Positions 40,796 through 52,219 of a stretch of DNA of 64,000 nt are shown piece by piece (the first letter of the stretch is position 1; the number at the start of each line of letters is the position of its first letter). The position numbers and the translations under genes are program-made. Origin of the DNA: Nannochloris sp. 'desiccata' (Eukaryota; Chlorophyta; Trebouxiophyceae; Chlorellales; Chlorellaceae). The stretch spans positions 186,001 through 250,000 of the forward strand of contig JAGTXX020000004.1 of assembly GCA_019044685.2 (NCBI GenBank), read 5' to 3'. The notes beneath the pieces were generated by a model, which was not told the DNA's origin, did not search any database, and saw only the letters and a list, made by a program, of their open reading frames with translations.

Positions 40796-41978
40796 ATGAT
40801 TGTGGCAAGTGCAGTTTCCACGCCCCTCTCTGTAAACTACCATAGATCACTCAAAATTTCAACTCCGAATCAAACATTCAAATCTTTAAAAATGAAGACT
40901 CGTAGCGTTTCTAAAAGAAGAGCTGCCCCAGATACTGAAGGTTTAAAGGTTGCTCAAGAAGTTGCCCATGAAGTAGAGGAGACTTTAGGGTAAGCTGATG
41001 GACTTTTTGATTCTGTGGGAGAGGCGCCCGGCCCCGCTTTTTCATTTCAGTTAATTCTAACTAAATATTCTTCACAGAGTAAAACATCTAGACCCAGTTG
41101 TCGGCGATGAGACCCCTGAAGATATCCCCAAACCAGAAGAAGAAATAGCCTCTGTATGGGTATTTGCATTCGGATCTAATATGGAAAGATCAGTTTTGGA
41201 AGTCCGCAGAATGATCAAGCCTGCTGAGAGCATTGCTGCCATGGCACCAGGGTACATGCTTACCTTCAATCAACCTGGTTTACCCTACAGAGAACCTGGT
41301 TTTGCCACGATCGAACCAATTCCTAATAAGAATGCTAATGGTACTAGCAACGGTGGTTGCAATAACAAATCCGAAAAAAGTGAAGACGAAGAAAATCAAG
41401 AAGAGTACCGTCCTGTCCACGGGGTAGCTCATTTAATGACTTCAACTCAATGGGAATACTATAAAGAAACTGAAGGAGCAGCAGGACAATCTGATAAGGG
41501 CTATGGAGTAGTCGAAGTAGAGGTAAAAACATACGACGGTCGCAAATTTTTAGCTTTTACCTTGATGACGCAGCCGAAAACAATTGCGACACTCAAAGGA
41601 AGGAAAGCATTACCTTCATTGAGATACCTTAAATTACTCCGGAATGGCGCCGCAGAGCATAAATTAGATGCAGAATATCAAAATTATTTAAATGAGCTTG
41701 TTCATTACGAACCTCATGGCCTAGGAGGGAAGATTGGCGCTGTCTTGATGGCGGTTGTCGCTTTTGGTTTGCTGTTTCCCGCTTTTGGACTGATGAGATT
41801 TTATAGGAAAGTTAAAGGGTTGCATTCTGTGAATAAGAACGGATTTGTATCGAAATTTTATGCTGGATATTTTAGATTTGTATTTGATCTCTCTTGGGTT
41901 ATTCACGAGCTTGTGCGACCTGTCCTAGGATGTGGAGTTACTGCTAAAGTCATCAAGCCGGTTGGTGGCAGCAACTAA
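40796..41978 (+). CDS. gamma-glutamylcyclotransferase-like protein with membrane anchor
   Basis: Exons 40796-40989 and 41078-41978 join in phase 2, giving 364 residues. A ~60-residue Ser/Thr/Lys-rich start looks like a plastid transit peptide. The GGCT/AIG2-type domain begins VWVFAFGSNM (nucleotide-like YGSN motif) near residue 93. It continues with PGYMLTFNQPGLPYREPGFA and, after an acidic low-complexity loop, VHGVAHLMTSTQWEYYKETE; that Glu/Asp region holds the expected acid. A C-terminal helix, VLMAVVAFGLLFPAFGL, predicts membrane attachment. Family members cyclise gamma-glutamyl amines or peptides. The substrate here is unknown, and membrane anchoring is unusual. Confidence 0.75.
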
Positions 41979-42352
41979 GTGGTAGCAAAAAAAATAGAAA
42001 TGAATGTGGGACTTTGACTTTATTAATTCTTTGATTAAATTGATTGTTTTATGTAATTTTTACTGAGATTCCAGCACTTTTTCTAGAAATACAAAAATAA
42101 TGGTGAGCTGGTCAACCGGCAGCCCCTCGGGGGTTGGCTAAATTTTGGATACTAGGTGTGTGTGGGCTCCGAACAGCTGTTTTAAAGCTTTAAAATGATA
42201 TGAACCAAATGTATGGTAGTATATATACAGTAATTACTTCAAAAAAAGATCGTAGAGGGTAATTTCAACTTCAGATATGAGTATTTGTTGCTCGCTCACC
42301 ATCTCTCCCACCACCGCCGCTGCCCGCCTCCATCCCCCCTCAAGGTTCTCTA
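41979..42352. other. intergenic, short hairpin, no gene seen
   Basis: This spans the GGCT-like stop and the rhomboid start. TGTAA occurs about 75 nt after the stop. At 42120-42136, CAGCCCC-TCG-GGGGTTG forms a short stem-loop. No reading frame of interest is present. Confidence 0.45.
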
Positions 42353-43674
42353 ATGAATAGCCCCACAGGGCTCGACCAGCAAAACGATGGACACGTGAGA
42401 GTTCACATTCCTCCTTCTCCATCAGAACTCTATAACTATTCAGGATCTGAGAGCTTTTCAGACATTTTAGAACTTGATAAACAACAAGGCAGCAGCAACA
42501 GCAGCAGCAAGGGCGGCGGCGGCGGGGGTAGCAGAGGAGATAGCAATCGTAAAGTTTCAGTGGTCACTAGGTTGAAGAAACAACTAATCGCCGAGCTTTA
42601 CATTACAGGGGAGCATGTTGTCCGTGCGCTATCGCCGGCGGCACCTGGTCATCACTTGCCAATTTTTACTATAACCCTCCTCGTACTTCTCATCCTCATT
42701 TTTGGCATCATGATGGGTCAATACGATGCATTTATTATGTCGTCATCCTCCTCACAGCTTGAATGCCTTGTCCCTTCGTGGAATAATCAAGGGATAGGCC
42801 CCGAGATATTGCTTAGGTGGATCACTCCCAAGCGGTATCCAAACTGGTGTACTGCTGAAAGGGGTAGTTTTAATGCTAGTTTTTTAATTCGATGGGGTGC
42901 GCGTTGGGGCCCTTTTATGAAAAATCAACCTCAACGATGGTTTACTTCTGCAATAATTCATATAAACTTTATGCATATTTTTTCAAATTGTATGTTGTTG
43001 GTGGCGCTGGGAGGGCTGATGGAAATTGAACATGGGTGGCTAAGGATAGCACCAGGATGGTTTCTATCTGCTTTGGGAGGTAATTTGATGAGGTAGGTTT
43101 AGTATAGAAATTAATCTGGGAGTCATTGGTACTAGATATTTAGAATTTGGATAAGTTTTCATTTCATCAGCTGCAACCGACATTTCTGTTTGTTTCTTTG
43201 GTGCAGTTCTGTTGTAGAAGGCTCGTGTATTGCTGTGGTAGGCGCTAGTGGAGGTATTTATGGGCTTATAGGGATGTTTATTATGGAAATGTTCATTAAT
43301 TGGAAAGCATTAAAAAGGTAAGTATGAGCTCTTTTATCAAACACCACCGCCTAGCACTTCCTTGCTTTCCTAACAAATTTCCCCCTTATTGCAGGAAAAT
43401 GACTCGAATTGTGATTTTGGTGTCTTTTTCAATCATATTCGGCATCTCTATTGCGACGGATAGAGCTGGAACAAGCCATCTTAGTCACGTTGGTGGTGTA
43501 TTTTTTGGCGTCTTATGGGCGCTGGCTGCTATGCCCAAAGGATTCTCTCAACCGTGGAGGATCATAGCTACCATCCTAGGCATCGTAGGCTTGATCTCTA
43601 GCATTACGTGCCTGTTTCTTTATTTCTATCTGAATACGTTCCCTTCTATTTGCTGCGGCGCCGACTGCTCTTGA
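42353..43674 (+). CDS. rhomboid-family intramembrane serine protease
   Basis: Three exons (42353-43092, 43207-43317, 43395-43674), both junctions in phase 2, give 376 residues. A ~100-residue cytosolic, Ser/Gly-rich N-terminus precedes helix 1 (HHLPIFTITLLVLLILIFG) and a Cys-containing lumenal loop. The rhomboid core follows: HINFMHIFSNCMLLVALGG, then catalytic Ser in VGASGGIYGLIG and catalytic His in SHLSHVGGVFFG. Helices continue to a Cys-rich end. The extra C-terminal helix and layout match secretase-type eukaryotic rhomboids of Golgi or plasma membrane, which release growth factors or adhesins. All catalytic residues are present, so it should be active. The substrate is unknown. Confidence 0.93.
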
Positions 43675-43826
43675 AAACTTGTGGAAAAATCAGTGGTCAA
43701 ACTACTCGCCTAGCTTCCTTCTGGCTCCTCGTTTATATTATTTACTCGCTTATTCTTGTTTTTATGCCTTGTATAATTTATTAAAATACTAATCGATACA
43801 AATAAATTGAATTTTACTAATTCAAG

Positions 43827-44135
43827 ATGAGTCTTGGTGATATTTTGCAAGTGACAGCTGGCCTTGTAGTGAGAGTCTACTCTTTTTACCGTTTTGACGA
43901 CTTAATAAAAACTGTCAGTCGAGAGCTTCTTGGACATCATGGAAAAATCGTTCAATTTACTATAATTAATGTTACAAGATTATTGTTAGCGCCAAAGCTG
44001 GTATCCAGGGCTCCACCAAACGCTGCTCTGCAGCAAGCTATGGCGGCAACGGGGCGGCAACAGCAACAACAAGACCGACAACAACAAGCAGTGCCAGCAG
44101 TGCGTGGCATTCCACCCCTTCCAGCGAGAAGATGA
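43827..44135 (+). CDS. small uncharacterised protein, 102 aa
   Basis: ATG 43827 opens a frame with a hydrophobic, helical first ~55 residues (LGDILQVTAGLVVRVYSFYR, later IVQFTIINVTRLLLAPKLV). A Gln/Ala/Pro/Arg-rich tail follows (RQQQQQDRQQQAVPAVRG). It could be a small membrane-associated or organellar protein. TGTAA occurs about 75 nt after the stop. No family is recognised. The composition of the first half is coding-like, but the gene is too short for certainty. Confidence 0.5.
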   Translation: MSLGDILQVTAGLVVRVYSFYRFDDLIKTVSRELLGHHGKIVQFTIINVTRLLLAPKLVSRAPPNAALQQAMAATGRQQQQQDRQQQAVPAVRGIPPLPARR

Positions 44136-44478
44136 TTGCATCAAAAGCCTAAAATTTGCATAATTTGAGAATTATATCTTGATCTTTCTATTGCGCCAGT
44201 ATCACAAGATTGTGTAAAGTGACAAAATGGAGTTCATCAAAAGCAGTACTGGCTGCCAAGTAGGCCCACTGCAACAGAGAAATCAAAGACAAATCTGTAA
44301 ATATTCATTTCTATATATATTATATAAAGATTAGAAAGAAATAAGAGAGTGATTTCAGTCAATGCGTGTATAATTAAAAGGGTTTTCTCACTCCAATCCC
44401 TTCCAAGATCAAGCAAGAGTTACTGTCATTGCAAAACTGTAAATCAGCGCAATCTGGCTCTTTAATTAAGCCAAGAAC
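44136..44478. other. intergenic, no gene seen
   Basis: AT-rich spacer with a TATATATATTATATA run at about 44313-44328, which may be part of the promoter of the downstream MscS-like gene. Nothing else is visible. Confidence 0.4.
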
Positions 44479-45800
44479 ATGTTAGGAACAACAAAAGGCT
44501 CCATCCAAGGCGTTAAAATAACAGCTAGGGCTGGTCTCCAAGGCTTTCCCAAACTGCCAGCTACTGCCGCCCAGAAGTGTTGGCACCAAAGCTTAGTTAG
44601 CCAAAGGCAGCGCAAAACACTGCAACGCAAGATTAGCTGTGATGCTAACAGTAGTCCTGGATCAGCTCTAGTCCAAATAGCCACCAGTATTAAAGCGACA
44701 GGTAAGAGGTAGAGAAATAAAGTAGATGCTGCGTCCACTGAAATTATCTTAAACTCGACTACTTTGACAAAATAATCATCTCTCTTCTCTACCTGTCACA
44801 GGCGTCCCTCTATTAGAAGAATTAATGAGTGTTTCTATGACGGAGGCCACCACCATGGCTGTTGTTCGAATCACTCGTGCTGTTATCAGTGCCTCCCTTG
44901 GTGGTCTTATTCTGGGCGCAATTCACGCTAAATTATGCAATAAAGAGCGCCAGCAAGCCTCTTTTCAGCCTATAATATCCACTGCCGTTTCAGCTACGAA
45001 GCCTGCTCTCGTTTTATTACCCTATTACTGCCTTGCGAGAGTCCTGACGGTGAGCTCGGCTCTCGTCCAAGTGGCAGCGATCAAAATGCGTCCAGAATTT
45101 GAAGTTTTTACCAGAGGACACTGCGACGAAGTTGTTTTTGTATTCAAACGTGCCACCCAATTCTTACAAGATACATCAGAGCTGGTACAGATCTCGTTTA
45201 TTGCTTGGTCTCTTACTCGGCTCACCAACCGTTTGATTCAAGCGATCCGTTTCAAGATATTAAAAGAGGGAGATGAAGGCAGTAGCACTCTCAGCAGACT
45301 TATGGATGGATTATCTTCTGTTATAAACTGGATTATTTGGATCACTGCTGCCTTTGTAGCGTTAAAAGCTTACGGAATTGATGTTCAGCCTCTCCTCGCC
45401 AGCTTAGGGGCTTCTTCGATCATTCTAGGAATCGCAGCTCAAAGCGTCTTATCCAACGTGATAGCTGCAATCTCGTTCTATACGAGCCCCTGTTTTGTGC
45501 CTGGAGATACAGTGGAGTTGTTGACGCAAGGCGGGGGCTTGGTTGTCCGGGGTCAAATACAGGTTACAACTTTAGCAAGAACAATCATTCGGGCGGAAGG
45601 TTTGTGTTTTAAAACTCAATTTAAGCTACTACCTTTGACTTTGGTCGATGCAGTGAACTTCTTGCGACTAAATTAAGCTTTTTTTTCCACTTTTTTTTTT
45701 TGCAGACGGGGCGTTGGTATACATCAGCAATACCGATTTAGCTAAAATGTTGGTGAAGAACGATAGTGGCAAGATGACCATGACACCGGGTCAATTATAG
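44479..45800 (+). CDS. MscS-like mechanosensitive channel 1, plastid-type, short C-terminus
   Basis: Exons 44479-44701, 44802-45599 and 45706-45800, both junctions in phase 1, give 371 residues. The N-terminus is basic and Gln/Ser-rich, a likely transit peptide. Several helices precede the pore helix, whose family pattern is clear: PLLASLGASSIILGIAAQSV, then LSNVIAAISFYTS, and the beta-domain start FVPGDTVELL. The last exon supplies DGALVYISNTDL, the MscS 'RTxDG..v.iPN' strand, and then ends after ~25 more residues. The C-terminal alpha-beta cage of canonical MscS is missing. Relatives (Chlamydomonas MSC1, plant MSL2/3) relieve osmotic stress in plastid envelopes. The gene is followed by a paralogue in tandem. 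Confidence 0.85.
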
Positions 45801-46110
45801 CAAGAGAAAGAAATAGGTTTTTCCAAAGGGCTTCTGCAGCAGAGGACCGAATTTTTACAAGTGCTTTATAGTCACAGCAGCAGCAGGCCCAGCAGGCCCA
45901 GCAGGCCCAGCACCCTTCCGATACTCTTACTTATAGTCTCCGGAATGTAGTGCTGGTAACCTTAATTGCCCCTGATTTCAGTGAATGTTCAGTGTTGTAA
46001 CAATTGATTACCTTAATCACCGTATTTAAGGTTCTCAAGGTCCTTCCTTGCGTTAAAGATCTAACATTTTAATTGCCATCTCAGATTTATCCAACAGTTT
46101 GGGAACAACG
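45801..46110. other. spacer between the MscS-like paralogues, with minisatellite
   Basis: Contains a 9-bp minisatellite at 45874-45912 and otherwise unremarkable AT-rich sequence that should hold the 3' end of the first channel gene and the promoter of the second. Confidence 0.45.
45874..45912 (+). repeat. 9-bp minisatellite
   Basis: Three copies of AGCAGGCCC preceded by CAGCAGCAGC, located about 75 bp after the stop of the first MscS-like gene, probably in its 3' untranslated region. Confidence 0.9.
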
Positions 46111-47451
46111 ATGCAGGCTTTAACCCTTCCTTTTTTGCAATCTTCCCGTTCTTGCACGGCTATTTCCCGCCGTGGATTGACCAGAGTGCCTGTTGTGCCT
46201 CTCATCAATACCAGCAATCGCCATCTCAATGCCAAGAGAAGCTCTCCCATCATCGCCAATGCTGCACCGGCAATAACCCCTGAGGCTGTTTGGGAACCTA
46301 CAGGCGTGCCTCTCGTGGATGAACTTGCTTCCTTCAGCACTCTTCAGGGCTCTGCAATTCATGCTGTGAAATTGGTGGCAATTGCCATGGCTGGAATTTA
46401 TATAGGATCTCTCCTGGTCAAGGCTATCTCTAACAAGGTAGGATTTAAGCTCACAAATAGAACCCATTCTCAATTCTACGAAGTGTATTGATATTTTGAA
46501 AGCATCACTTGGATTGCTGCATCCACCGCCATTTCTAAAACATTACGATATAATAAATATTACCTTTCCAAATTGCTCTCCTTCTTCTTCAGGCCGACAG
46601 CGATGATTCTTCCAGCAAGGGATTAAACCCATTTAATGCTGTGCTTGGTTCCCTTGCTGCTCCTGCCACCAACTTGCTTCCCCTCTACGGGTACATCTAC
46701 TCTGCCACCGTCGTGTCTTCGTTGGTCCAAATTTTCGCTAAGAAGTCCACGGCACAGTTTAATTCTCTTTGCCGTACGTTTTTTATAGTATCAAATTTCT
46801 AGATTAAATCGTAAAATTCAAGTAGATGCCCCTGTTTAGATCCATTATAACAATTTCCCCACCAGACTTTCTGACATCGTCCTTTGAAATTCTTTTTGAA
46901 TTGCAGTCGGCAATGGACCCAAGGTTCTCGAAATCGTCAAACACGTTACCCAGGTCATCCAAGATGCTTCTGAAATTGTCTTCATTGTCGCTGCAGCATG
47001 GACTTTTATTGGAATTAAGGATAGATTTATTGCTTTTATAGCACGCACCGCGTTCAAAGAACAAGCTCCTAAAGCCCGTCTCTTGGAGACTGTTGGTGGC
47101 ATTCTCAACTATGGAATTTACGCAGGTGCATTCTTCTCTTCTCTTACTACCTGTGGTATAAATATTACCCCTCTTCTTGCTTCCCTCGGTGGTGCCTCTG
47201 TCGTCATCGGTTTGGCATCTCAGACAATTTTGGGAGAGCTGGCATCTTCTTTGACCCTGTTTATTGCCCCTCCCTTTGGAGTGGGTGACAATGTCAGGTT
47301 CCTTTCTGGTGGTGCATTAGTTATGGAAGGACTTGTACTTGCTATTGAGCCTATGAGGACTATCTTAAAGACCGCTGACGGGAACACTCTTTATGTGTCC
47401 AACGGTAAAGTTGTTGGCTGGGAAGTCGAAAACGTTAGCAGGAAAGCTTAA
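46111..47451 (+). CDS. MscS-like mechanosensitive channel 2, plastid-type, short C-terminus
   Basis: Exons 46111-46437, 46593-46773 and 46907-47451 give 350 residues. The first ~60 residues (FLQSSRSCTAISRRGLTRVP and on) form a clear transit peptide. Helices follow, then the pore signature PLLASLGGASVVIGLASQTI, LGELASSLTLF, PFGVGDNVRFLSGG and RTILKTADGNTLYVSNGKVV. It stops ~12 residues later. As in its upstream neighbour, the large C-terminal cytosolic cage is absent. The two genes share domain layout and a similar second-half plan but are strongly diverged, which indicates an old tandem duplication. Confidence 0.87.
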
Positions 47452-47757
47452 AACGGGGTAACTAATCTTGCGTCTATTGTTAAAATTATTAATTAAATAG
47501 AAACTCTATTATAGACTAACCGCCGTGTACTTAGGTACCCTCGCAGTGAGATGACTGACTGACTGACTGGCTGGTTTCGATGAATATTTTATGTTCAGTT
47601 GCATATTCAAAACACCATCAATGTCTTTTCTTCTATATTTCTTATTGTTAGAGTGTCTGATAACTATCTATTGCAAACAGCAAGTACAAAAAGAGACAAA
47701 AGTAACGTTCTTATCTTCACATTTCAAATTCAAAAAAAAAAACGTTTTCAAAAATCA
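47452..47757. other. intergenic between convergent genes; GACT repeat
   Basis: A small GACT microsatellite lies at 47553-47568. Two ~78-codon overlapping frames at about 47591-47838 run into the opposite-strand phosphatase gene and look like chance. No gene is supported. Confidence 0.45.
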
Positions 47758-49137
47758 TCAGTCTTCGCTCATTGCACTGCCAATTTCCACCTCTTTCACG
47801 TGCTTTCCAGCAGGTTCATCATGACTAAAGTGCACTAAACACTCGGTTTCCCTTTCCCTATGGCTCAATAAATAAGGCCCAAGTACTTGGTGTTGGAGTG
47901 ATTTTAGCGAGCACGCTTTCCCCCCACATATCTTATTCATATTTAGAGGTTCTTTATTATATAAAACCTGGACATAATGCTCTCCATTAGGTCGTTCCCA
48001 TAATTCAAACACTAGATTTGATAGATACTGTGGCCAATGGTCTATTTCTACGCCTAAAGCTGCCAGCAAAGGAAGGATGGTACTGTCATGTCCGCTTAAA
48101 AGGTAGAATTTAGGAGCCTCTTTTTCTTCTTTATGGATTTCTTTTGCTGTTTCCTCCATTCTTTTGACAATGAAATGCATCAATCTACCCATACCAAGTC
48201 TTAATATCTCGGAAGGCTTCTCCTTGTTTTCATTCTTTCCCCTACTGCTGTTCTCGCCCCTGGGGCTGGCAATATCGCCCACAATAAACTTCATAAATCT
48301 CGCTGTGGCTTGATCTTCAATCTGTTTCAACAATTGAGCATCACGTAATCCTTCAGGAATGGGTTTATTATGAGTTAACATCGTTGTCATGGTATCATGG
48401 AGATCTAGAAATTTTATAGCAGCAGTCGGTGGAAGGCCCAACGCCTCTTGCACTCGAATTTGAAGAGTGAGAATCTCATCTGGGAGTATTGCTTCTTTTT
48501 CAACAGAAGCGGTGTTTTTAATAATATCTTTAAGGCGGTTACAGCTTGCTGCGTTGCCAAATAGGATTTCATCCATTTCCTCAGTCGTCCGGGCGAGAAT
48601 AGGCTTTTTAGTATCTGGGAACAAGCCTGTAAGCACCCCTTGAAGCGTAGCTACAGTACGTGAATAATTCGTCGTTCTGCAGTATAAAATTCCATCCAAA
48701 TACTCTTCAGGAAGGAAATTCAAGCTCGAGACATATCGTTGTCGCAACCATCGCCCAAACACTCTCGCTTGACGTTGCCCTTCTCTCGTAAGCTCCCCTT
48801 TAGAACAGCCACCCGGTAATTTGGTCGCTACTTGCTGTGCATCGTGGCTATTCACTGGTCTTGCTGCTCCAGACTCTTCGATGACGTTGATAGGAACAGG
48901 GTCGAATAGCTGTCCACACACATCCCACTGGTCTACTAATTCTGGCCAGTAGTTTTTAGATAATGGGGTGCGTGCACCGTGCCTAAAGACTACCTGAACA
49001 AGTTTAAGTGTATCTTCACCATTATCTGATTGTATTTCTGCTTTTGCTTGAGCGATGTCGGGGGTGATGGCGGCGACTGTGAGAGAAGCAACAGCTGCCG
49101 CTCCGCCAAAGGCGCCAGCAAGTTTCCACAGACTCAT
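47758..49137 (-). CDS. histidine acid phosphatase, ACP6-like
   Basis: Intronless coding region of 459 residues from ATG 49137; the frame extends 8 codons upstream only through a TTA/ATA microsatellite. The catalytic RHGxRxP is present as LKLVQVVFRHGARTPLSKNY near residue 50, very close to mammalian lysophosphatidic acid phosphatase 6. The second catalytic motif HD lies in FYLLSGHDSTILPLL near residue 360. CRTTNYSRTVATLQG is also typical. A hydrophobic N-terminal stretch (LAGAFGGAAAVASLTVAAI) suggests a signal or anchor helix. Likely substrates are phosphate monoesters such as lysophosphatidate, but inositol phosphates are possible. Confidence 0.88.
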   Translation of the reverse strand: MSLWKLAGAFGGAAAVASLTVAAITPDIAQAKAEIQSDNGEDTLKLVQVVFRHGARTPLSKNYWPELVDQWDVCGQLFDPVPINVIEESGAARPVNSHDAQQVATKLPGGCSKGELTREGQRQARVFGRWLRQRYVSSLNFLPEEYLDGILYCRTTNYSRTVATLQGVLTGLFPDTKKPILARTTEEMDEILFGNAASCNRLKDIIKNTASVEKEAILPDEILTLQIRVQEALGLPPTAAIKFLDLHDTMTTMLTHNKPIPEGLRDAQLLKQIEDQATARFMKFIVGDIASPRGENSSRGKNENKEKPSEILRLGMGRLMHFIVKRMEETAKEIHKEEKEAPKFYLLSGHDSTILPLLAALGVEIDHWPQYLSNLVFELWERPNGEHYVQVLYNKEPLNMNKICGGKACSLKSLQHQVLGPYLLSHRERETECLVHFSHDEPAGKHVKEVEIGSAMSED

Positions 49138-49749
49138 TAGTATTATTATTATTATTATCACTCTGTAAATAGGTGCGGAATTAAGTAATCAGTTATGTTG
49201 ACTTGCTGTATAAATCACAGCCAGAAGAGAGGAAACAAAGAGGCCCTAGGAAGCAAGGGGCGACGGGATTATTTTCCAAAAAAAACAAGTGTTGTTTGCA
49301 GGAGCCTTTCCGTCTCTGGCAAGTAATGGTCCTATAATTAGAACATACCAGAGCCGCCTTAGTCCCTGCACTGTGTAAACATCAATGTGTGCAGCATAAA
49401 AAGCGAATAAACTCCAAGCTTAAGAGGTCCGCGGAACAGATGCTGCAAACTGATGAGTGATCAGTGTAGAAAATGAGTCCAATGCGCTATCCTTACCTGA
49501 TCTATGCCCTTGAAATTTTTATTTTAATCGAGAACGAAGCAATGGTAAAGTCTGTTGATGCCTTTTTGGGGGCAAGGCATAATAACCAAGAGCTGGATGG
49601 AAGCCTGGGGCTCAGCCCCAGCCTCGCACATTGGAGGTTTAAAGATCAGACCGATCGCAGCGAAACATAATGATCCATTACATTTGTGACAATAATTTAA
49701 CCCACATTCCAGCATTTATCTATTAAATACTTTTTAGATCTCTCATCCA
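49138..49749. other. divergent upstream region; microsatellite and palindrome
   Basis: This lies between the phosphatase and Prx-Trx start codons. It contains a TTA/ATT microsatellite at 49138-49159 and a near-perfect palindrome CTGGGGCTCAGCCCCAG at 49605-49621. A 65-codon frame at 49473-49670 spans the palindrome and shows no domain. Promoters for both genes must lie here. Confidence 0.45.
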
Positions 49750-50955
49750 ATGAGACGACAAGCTCTCACATCCTGTGTTCGCTTCCTTGCTCGCGAGGCA
49801 GCCAGCGAGGGTGCATCGGGCAGTAAACAACTGCCACGAAGCTTGAGCAGCGTTGCTACTGCCTCCCAGAGTACTAAATTAACTGGCCGTGTCGAAGCTG
49901 TTTCCCGTCCCGCTTCCTTTGCTGTCTCCAATTTACTCTCTGGCTCTCATGCTTCTCGCACCCAGTATTCCACTGATGCTGTCTGGAATACAATTCTCTA
50001 CCCTGACTCTGAAATGGAGATTGGCGCTCCTGCCCCTGACTTCTCAGCTCCCGCTGTTGTCGATGGGGAAATCACAGATGTTAAAATGAGCGACTACAAG
50101 GGCAAATATGTGATCCTTTTCTGGTACCCTAAAGATTTCACCTTTGTATGCCCCACCGAGATCATCGCATTCAGCGATCGCGCGAAAGAATTCGAAGCAT
50201 TAAATTGTCAGTTAATCGCTGCGTCCACAGACACCCCGGAAGTTCATCTTGCTTGGATCAGGACTCCTCGTAAACGTGGTGGCTTGGGATACATGCAAAT
50301 TCCCATATTAGCTGATGTGACCAAAGAAATCGCTGCTCGGTATGGAGTTTTAAAACGTGATGTTGGCATTGCTTTACGAGGTCTCTACATCATCAACCCT
50401 GAAGGAGTGGTTGAGCACGTTACAATGAACAACTTCCCTGTCGGTCGTAATGTAGATGAAGCATTGCGTACATTACAAGCTGTCCAATATGTAGCTGAAC
50501 ATGGTGAAGTCTGCCCTGCTGGATGGAAGCCCGGTGAAAAAACCATGTTTGCCGACCCTGACAAGAGTTTGGATTACTTTGAAACTTTACAAGAAGGGGG
50601 TGACTCTACAGCTGAGGGAAGCGGTGCTATGAAAGCCATTAAGTCTAAAAAGGAATTTGAAGACTTAATTGCCAGCGGAAAGAAAGTAGCAGTCAAATTT
50701 TGGGCGCCTTGGTGTGGAAAGTGTAAACAGCTGGCGCCCTTTGCCGACGAGCTTGCTACGAAACATTCTGAAAAAATAACCTCAGTTTCGATGGATACGA
50801 CTGACGAGCATTTGGAGGCGTTTGTGAGTGACTTGGGAGTGAAGGCATTGCCTGCGTTCAGGTTTTATAATGGGGGAAAAGAGGTGTTGAAGCCTGTGTT
50901 GGGATATAAGAAGCAACCGCTGGCCGAAAACATGCAACAATTAGAAGCGATGTAG
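49750..50955 (+). CDS. 2-Cys peroxiredoxin fused to thioredoxin
   Basis: One uninterrupted exon of 401 residues. Residues 1 to ~75 are Ser/Ala/Arg-rich, an organelle transit peptide. The peroxiredoxin domain (~78-280) has the peroxidatic Cys in [15 protein letters not shown], the GGLG motif in [11 protein letters not shown], and the resolving Cys in [14 protein letters not shown], followed by YF in SLDYFETL. After a short linker, a thioredoxin domain (~295-401) carries the redox centre [13 protein letters not shown] and cis-Pro in [13 protein letters not shown]. 2-Cys Prxs reduce peroxides and are recycled by thioredoxin, so this is enzyme and reductant in one chain. There is no stop, splice site or frame change at the junction, so the fusion looks genuine. 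GGLG plus YF predicts sensitivity to over-oxidation. Confidence 0.95.
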   Translation: MRRQALTSCVRFLAREAASEGASGSKQLPRSLSSVATASQSTKLTGRVEAVSRPASFAVSNLLSGSHASRTQYSTDAVWNTILYPDSEMEIGAPAPDFSAPAVVDGEITDVKMSDYKGKYVILFWYPKDFTFVCPTEIIAFSDRAKEFEALNCQLIAASTDTPEVHLAWIRTPRKRGGLGYMQIPILADVTKEIAARYGVLKRDVGIALRGLYIINPEGVVEHVTMNNFPVGRNVDEALRTLQAVQYVAEHGEVCPAGWKPGEKTMFADPDKSLDYFETLQEGGDSTAEGSGAMKAIKSKKEFEDLIASGKKVAVKFWAPWCGKCKQLAPFADELATKHSEKITSVSMDTTDEHLEAFVSDLGVKALPAFRFYNGGKEVLKPVLGYKKQPLAENMQQLEAM

Positions 50956-51263
50956 AAAAATAGAATAGCTTTATTTTTGGGTTTATCTTGAATAGCGACG
51001 ATCGGTATTTCATTGATACGTGCATTTCTTTTTCTTCTTTCCTGATTTTGTATTGATTGATGTCAAATAACTCTCTGTAAATAATCATAAGTTACAAGTG
51101 GAAAGGTGATTCAGATATAATTTATCTATTCTCAATTTAACTAAACAAAGAAGAGATGTAATATATCTGATATAATGCTAAAGTAATAGTCAAATACATT
51201 GTTTTGCCGTGGATTTTCATTTACATGATGGTTGATTAAAACCAATTTAATTTAAGGAAGACT
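50956..51263. other. intergenic between convergent genes, no gene seen
   Basis: Short AT-rich interval. TGTAA at ~51075 could serve Prx-Trx, and TTACA at ~51220 (TGTAA on the minus strand) could serve histone H3. The presence of TGTAA after H3 suggests a polyadenylated, replacement-type histone message. Confidence 0.4.
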
Positions 51264-51970
<707 letters not shown>

Positions 51971-52219
51971 TTACGAAATGAATTAAGCTCTCAATTCAAG
52001 GCAAGGCCATTATATGACAGCAAAAAGTTTGCCACTCTTCGGTTTTGGGCGCCAGAGTGGTAATCCGCTGTGCAGCTGTGAAAGTCATGATTAACGACAA
52101 GAAATATTACGCCGAGCATCATTTTTAACATCTACATCAGCACATTAGTCTACACCATAGCTGCGCTGCCCTTAGCTAAAGGGTTGACTTGATTTTAACT
52201 TGAAATCCAGGGCAGAAAT

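Noticed and set aside
49473..49670. 65-codon frame across the palindrome upstream of Prx-Trx
   Set aside because: No domain and an upstream-region position; the palindrome itself inflates codon regularity.
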